This document shows positions 60,901 through 64,000 of a DNA stretch of 64,000 bases, piece by piece; position 1 is the stretch's first letter; the number at the start of each line of letters is the position of its first letter. The notes below the pieces were generated by a model. The model saw only the letters and a list, made by a program, of their open reading frames with translations. It ran no database searches and was not told the origin of the DNA. Origin of the DNA: Nodosilinea sp. PGN35 (lineage in GTDB: Bacteria; Cyanobacteriota; Cyanobacteriia; Phormidesmidales; Phormidesmidaceae); the NCBI RefSeq assembly GCF_029109325.1, contig NZ_JAQKQJ010000016.1, positions 62,001-126,000 of the forward strand, given 5' to 3'. The position numbers and the translations under genes were made by a program.

Positions 60901-61503
60901 CAGTCGTACCGGCAGTTCCGACGCGACGGGGTAGACATCGATGATGTCCCCCCGCTGGGCCCACTGGCCCTCGGTTTCGACCACCGTGACCCGCTCGTAG
61001 CCCAGCTTCGCCAGCCCCTGGCCCAGGGCTTTAAAGTTGATCTCCTGCTTTAGCTCCAGCCGCAGGCAGTAGGGCTCTAGCGCCGAAACCGGGGGCAGGT
61101 GGGGTTGCAGGGCACGCTCGGTGGCAACGACCGCCAGCTTGCGGCTAGTGGCGGCCTCCCGCTGGAGCGCCAGCAGATCCGCCAGCACCTGCAGCTGGCC
61201 CCAGGTCATCTCCGACTCCTGGTCGAAGGGATCGTAGGGCGACGCTTCCGAGGTGGGGTAGAAGTGCACCGTGTCCCAGCCCATGGCTTCCAGCTGGGTG
61301 GCCCAGCGTCCGGCCTCTTCGAGGGTGGCGGTGATCACCAGCAGGGGGCGATCCTGCGCCAGGGCCAGGGCGGAGGAGACCAGCCCTTTCGGTAGCCGGG
61401 CGACCCCGTTGAGCACCACTTTGCCCTGCTGGTCGAGCTTGCCCAGCAGTTCGCCTGTGAGGGGAGAGCGTTGCAGGGCGCGGGTGATCGAAGAGAAAGC
61501 CAT
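57931..61503 (-). CDS. mfd: transcription-repair coupling factor
   Basis: Superfamily 2 translocase that removes stalled RNA polymerase and recruits UvrA, 1190 residues from the ATG at 61503. UvrB-like N-terminal part, CarD-like polymerase-interacting domain (PGDFVVHRSHGIGKFLKLE), motor with GDVGFGKTEVALRA, DEEQRFG and TLSATPIPRTL, the TRG/motif VI region QLRGRVGRAG, and the C-terminal autoinhibitory domain. Residues about 319-360 are a repeat-encoded insertion (EPETRNPEPETVN) within the UvrB-like part, from DNA at 60424-60547. Confidence 0.97.
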   Translation of the reverse strand: MAFSSITRALQRSPLTGELLGKLDQQGKVVLNGVARLPKGLVSSALALAQDRPLLVITATLEEAGRWATQLEAMGWDTVHFYPTSEASPYDPFDQESEMTWGQLQVLADLLALQREAATSRKLAVVATERALQPHLPPVSALEPYCLRLELKQEINFKALGQGLAKLGYERVTVVETEGQWAQRGDIIDVYPVASELPVRLELFGDELERMREFDPATQRSLDAIDHLVLTPTQYGPVIIEKLREQGLLSDLLSEAAQEGLAEGILPEGTRRWLGLAFSNPASLLDYLPDNTLMAVDEVDQCQAHSDRWLEHVEDHWQEVSGFGSGVHGTRPAVNGVEPEPETRNPEPETVNREPHTANRTPSLPKIHRPFLDTLSDAEVFPRVDLSEIAEANNGLNLASRPVPAIPHQFGKLAETIRKECDRKYAVWLASAQPSRSVALLQEHDCPAQFIPNPRDFNAIDKLHTQHVPVAIKYSGLAELEGFVLPTFRIVVVTDREFFGQHTLATGGYVRKRRRAASKQVDPNKMKPGDFVVHRSHGIGKFLKLESLVLNNETRDYLVIQYADGLLRVAADSVGSLSRYRAASGQAPVLNKMTSTAWEKTKGRAKKAIQKVAVDLLRLYAQRAKMEGYAYPADMPWQQELEDSFPYQPTPDQLKAVQDVKRDMESDRPMDRLVCGDVGFGKTEVALRAIFKAVTAGQQVALLAPTTILTQQHYHTLKERFAPYPIQVGLLNRFRTQTEKKEILQRLKTGELDVVVGTHQLLGKGVSFKSLGLLVVDEEQRFGVNQKERIKSLKTQVDVLTLSATPIPRTLYMALSGVREMSLITTPPPSRRPIKTHLSPMDPEAIRTAIRQELDRGGQVFYVVPRIEGIEEVSAKIREMVPNARIAIAHGQMDEGELESTMLTFSNGEAEVLLCTTIIESGLDIPRVNTILIEDAHRFGLSQLYQLRGRVGRAGIQAHAWLFYPKKALTDKARQRLRAIQEFTQLGSGYQLAMRDMEIRGVGNLLGAEQSGQMDAIGFDLYMDMLEEEIAEIRGQDIPKVEDTQVDLNVTAFVPNNYIPDLEQKMGAYRALAAANSKVELMQIAADLSDRYGPIPHATEQLVRMLELKLVAKQAGFSRIKPEGKQHVVMETPMEEPAWKKLSEKLPSHLKTRFVYSGGKVVVRGLGVLKPEKQLESLTEWLGHLQGAIR
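60424..60547. repeat. in-frame GGTTTCG/GGTTCAC heptamer array inside mfd
   Basis: Units GGTTTGC, GGTTCAC, GGTTTCG and GGTTCTG run from 60426 to 60491, and complementary CCCGAAA units occur at 60531-60546, so the ends can pair. It is translated on the minus strand as a low-complexity Glu/Pro/Thr/Asn/Arg peptide. It is the same class as the array in metH at 19948-19985. Confidence 0.85.
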
Positions 61504-61802
61504 AGAATGCGCTAAAGGGAACAGGGGAAATGAGAAGCACAAATACCCCTCAACTTTGCAGTGAAGGGCCACGGAGCGAGAGGCGGGTCAGGTGCCTCAC
61601 GTTTACCTATTGTAATAATCTTCGCGCCAACCTGGCGGCTGTAGTTGCGAGGGCATCAAGACCTCAAAAGACTCTTTCCCCAAGGGGCGGACGTGTTTTC
61701 TCCCTTGCCAGAAGGGCTGCGATCGCCCCCTGGGGTAAGCCAAGTCAGACACCTTGACCTTCGCCAGACTGTGGGATCTACGACGACGGCTCTGCTGAAG
61801 GC

Positions 61803-62228
61803 TCAATCATCGGTGTAGATGCGCTCTACGTCAAAATCGTGAATGGTGTCCTCAAAGCGGTTGAGGGTGACCCGCATTTCGTCGTAGGCGCGGGCGGTGG
61901 AGACGCCGCGCGGCGTGGGGCACTGCACCCGCAGCAGGGTCTGAAACGATTCGTACTCGGCGTGGGTATACAGCGTCTTTTCACACACCGGGCTGATGAA
62001 GCCCTCAATGGCGAGTTGGTTGAGGGCGGCCACCCCCATGGGGCTTTGCAGCACAAAGCGCCAGATCAGCGCCTGGTCGTCTGCGCTGGCGGGTTGCCAT
62101 ACCTCCGGTAGGGCCGACGCTTGGGCAATTTCGGCCTGGGTGACTCGCGGGGCCAGCGTCGCCCCAGCAACCAATACTCCGACCCCCACCGCTAGGCCAA
62201 CCCGCCGCAAAATCTGTGGTGTAACCAT
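61803..62228 (-). CDS. secreted protein of unknown function
   Basis: 141 residues with a strong ribosome site (AAAGGAG) upstream. A signal peptide runs through about residue 32, ending PRVTQA. The mature domain has two Cys (PVCEKTLYTH; RVQCPTPRG) that could form a disulfide, and a helical C-terminus ending VERIYTDD. I do not recognise the family. It lies between mfd and msrB on the same strand, with no overlap. Confidence 0.75.
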   Translation of the reverse strand: MVTPQILRRVGLAVGVGVLVAGATLAPRVTQAEIAQASALPEVWQPASADDQALIWRFVLQSPMGVAALNQLAIEGFISPVCEKTLYTHAEYESFQTLLRVQCPTPRGVSTARAYDEMRVTLNRFEDTIHDFDVERIYTDD

Positions 62229-62372
62229 GACAATCTCCTTTGACTATGTGCAAACTGTTGCCCCATTGTAGGCAGGCCCAAGCCAGTGCCCTCTGGGGTT
62301 ACCAGATTTGAAACAGCAGGCCCCCGACGCAGCCTGGGCGACGGCGGGGGCAGAGATAGTCTTTAGCAATGG

Positions 62373-62888
62373 CTAGGCCTGCTCGGGCACAAACTCCAGG
62401 GAGACGCCGTTCATGCAGTAGCGCTGGCCGGTAGGGGCAGGGCCGTCGGGAAAGACGTGGCCCAGGTGACCGCCGCAGGTGGCGCAGTGGACTTCGATAC
62501 GGGTCATAAAGAAGGAGCGATCGGTGGTAGTGGCAATCGCCCCCTCAATGGGCGCGTAGAAACTGGGCCAGCCGGTGCCGCTGTTGAACTTGGTGTCGGA
62601 GGTGAACAGCGGGGTGCCGCAGCCCGAGCACTTAAAGACACCGGGTTCGTAGACCTTGTCGAGGGGGCTAGAGCCGGCTCGCTCGGTGCCGTGCTGGCGC
62701 AGTACCCGAAACTGCTCCGGGGTGAGCTGCTCGCGCCATTCTTGCTCAGTTTTGTTGACGGTAAATTGCTCGTTGGAGGTGGCCATAGTATCCAGTTGGT
62801 GGGAGAAAACTTCAGCGGTAAAATTGCTTAAAAGCCAGGTGCCGCCGACAACGGCGGTGCCCGCTTCCAGTAGCCTGCGTCGCTTCAT
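62373..62888 (-). CDS. msrB: peptide-methionine (R)-S-oxide reductase with N-terminal signal
   Basis: 171 residues. The catalytic domain has both zinc CxxC pairs (FKCSGCGTPLF and VHCATCGGHLGHVF), GTGWPSFY, and the catalytic Cys in QRYCMNGVSLEF. The first 30 residues are MKRRRLLEAGTAVVGGTWLL and following, an Arg-rich export signal or anchor, so the enzyme may act in the periplasm or thylakoid lumen. A soluble start at an internal Met (MATSNEQF) is possible and would give a cytosolic form. Confidence 0.95.
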   Translation of the reverse strand: MKRRRLLEAGTAVVGGTWLLSNFTAEVFSHQLDTMATSNEQFTVNKTEQEWREQLTPEQFRVLRQHGTERAGSSPLDKVYEPGVFKCSGCGTPLFTSDTKFNSGTGWPSFYAPIEGAIATTTDRSFFMTRIEVHCATCGGHLGHVFPDGPAPTGQRYCMNGVSLEFVPEQA

Positions 62889-63088
62889 GGCGTTAACGGT
62901 AGGGGAGCATAAGGTCTGACCAGGGCCAGTCGTGCGGTGGGCAAAACCTCGTTTTATTTAACTTAACGTATCTCTCCGCAGCCCCGCTGATAGGCCCCTG
63001 AGAATTTTGCTCGATTCCCCTGAATTCGCTTTCTTTAGTAGGCTAGAACTACGACTGCTTTTTCCCTAGGGATTACCACAAAGCCTCG

Positions 63089-64000
63089 ATGTCAGCCCTC
63101 ACCCCTGCCTCTTCTCTGCACCACCGCCGCGACCAGGCCTGGCCTTTTTGGCCCCTGGTGCCCCTCTACCCCTATGGCCAGCGGCCCACCCAGCGGGTCG
63201 AGGTGGTCAAAGACCAGGTGTGGACGTTTGAGCAGTTCCAGGGCATTTTTTACGTGGTGGTGCCGATTCGTATGACGGTGGTGCGGCTGGAGCCCACGGG
63301 GCTGCTGGTCTATTCTCCCGTGGCCCCGACCCCCGAGTGCATTGCCCTGGTGCGGGAGCTAGAGAACCGCTACGGCCCGGTGAAATACATTGTTATGTCG
63401 ACGGTGACGGGGATTGAGCACAAGGTGTTCGTCGGCCCCTTTGCCCGCCAGTTTCCCCAGGCCCAGGTGTATGTGACCCCAAACCAGTGGAGCTTTCCGC
63501 TCAATTTGCCGCTGCCCTGGCTGGGGCTGCCGCGCCATCGCACCCACATGCTCCCCGCCGACAGCGCCCAGGCCCCCTTCTCCGACCAGGTGGACTACGC
63601 CCTGCTGCCGCCCATCGACCTGGGGCTGGGGCCATTCGGCGAGACCGCCTGCTTCCACCGGGCCAGCCGCACCCTGCTGCTCACCGATGCAATTGTGGCA
63701 ATTCCGGCGGAGCCACCTGCGATCGTGCAGATCGATCCGTTTCCGCTGCTGTTCCACGCCCGCGACACCGCTACTGACCCCATAGTGGATACGCCCGAGA
63801 ACCGCCGCAAGGGCTGGCAGCGCATTGCCCTGTTTGCCTTTTACTTTCGGCCCAGCACCCTGGATGTGGCCAAAACAGCGGAGATGTTTAAAGAGGCAAA
63901 GCAGGCTCCGGTGCGATCGCGCCAGCACTACTTTGGTCTCTACCCCTTCCGCTGGCGACCCGCCTGGCATCAGTCGTTTCAGGCGCTGCACAACCACGGC
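63089..64000 (+). CDS. DUF4336 domain-containing protein, 3' truncated by the window end
   Basis: Open from the ATG at 63089 to the last base, 304 codons without a stop. It has WPLVPLYPYGQRP at the start, a metallo-beta-lactamase-like strand pattern (VWTFEQFQGIFYVVVPIRMT; LLVYSPVAPTPE; KYIVMSTVTGIEHKVFVGPF) and CFHRASRTLLLTDAIV. These fit DUF4336, a beta-lactamase-fold family of unknown function found in cyanobacteria and plants. The metal-binding HxHxDH is reduced to IEHK, as usual in this family. Confidence 0.85.
   Translation, partial: MSALTPASSLHHRRDQAWPFWPLVPLYPYGQRPTQRVEVVKDQVWTFEQFQGIFYVVVPIRMTVVRLEPTGLLVYSPVAPTPECIALVRELENRYGPVKYIVMSTVTGIEHKVFVGPFARQFPQAQVYVTPNQWSFPLNLPLPWLGLPRHRTHMLPADSAQAPFSDQVDYALLPPIDLGLGPFGETACFHRASRTLLLTDAIVAIPAEPPAIVQIDPFPLLFHARDTATDPIVDTPENRRKGWQRIALFAFYFRPSTLDVAKTAEMFKEAKQAPVRSRQHYFGLYPFRWRPAWHQSFQALHNHG

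Overview
This is a chromosomal window from a GC-rich, probably filamentous cyanobacterium of the Leptolyngbya/Nodosilinea/Phormidium kind; the genus is an inference. The evidence is the dense HIP1 octamer GCGATCGC, a Rubisco activase with a carboxysomal SSUL tail, LL-diaminopimelate aminotransferase, a PlmA-type GntR regulator, a group 2 sigma factor and the Omp85-lpxC-fabZ-lpxA-lpxB cluster. There is one tRNA, tRNA-Ser(GCT). I found no rRNA, CRISPR array, prophage or intact transposase.

Layout. 0-5 kb: truncated DJ-1/PfpI protein, F420-type NADP oxidoreductase, methyltransferase, DUF981 membrane protein, a decayed sodium:solute symporter, hisG and dapL, with a perfect 42-bp palindrome between the last two. 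5-13.7 kb: purC, then the outer-membrane/lipid A run omp85-lpxC-fabZ-lpxA-lpxB followed by an ExbB/ExbD pair. 13.8-19 kb: a complete MalEFGK-type ABC importer (binding protein, two permeases, ATPase) followed by an isolated OpuBB-type permease. 19-28 kb: metH, a Rieske protein, hydroxyisourate hydrolase, a diguanylate cyclase overlapping a KaiC-like ATPase, and Rubisco activase. 28-38 kb: SLH-domain protein, dienelactone hydrolase, plmA, mtnB and mtnA, a small ORF and clpC. 38-43 kb: rimI-like acetyltransferase, lysA, then the tight run cdaA-uppS-pgsA and tRNA-Ser. 43-50 kb: sbcC, a 43-codon membrane ORF, a sigma factor, a DUF2809 protein and an isolated ureC. 50.7-53.4 kb: an AT-rich, HIP1-free island with two unknown genes that share an N-terminal motif, and a decayed Uma2 nuclease. 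53.5-64 kb: endonuclease/exonuclease/phosphatase protein, trxA, LOG-family protein, glsA, mfd, a secreted protein, msrB and a DUF4336 gene cut by the window end.

Much of the window makes envelope material and handles osmolytes: Omp85 and the Lpx enzymes build the outer membrane, uppS and pgsA supply lipid carriers and phospholipid, dapL and lysA run the diaminopimelate route to wall precursor and lysine, and the ABC cassette plus OpuBB-type permease look suited to compatible solutes. Several regulators use nucleotides: a c-di-AMP synthase (CdaA), a c-di-GMP synthase beside a KaiC-like ATPase, PlmA and a group 2 sigma factor.

The most unusual features are repeats and the island. Degenerate heptamers (TTTTGGA and GGTTTCG types) sit between genes, directly against start codons, and in frame inside metH and mfd at domain linkers or loops. 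A separate family of roughly 95-100-bp elements with GCTGTAGC-like inverted ends and an AACGTT palindromic core has four copies between 31.3 and 43.2 kb; one of them supplies the last codons and stop of mtnB. The two-gene island is the best candidate for an undescribed system.
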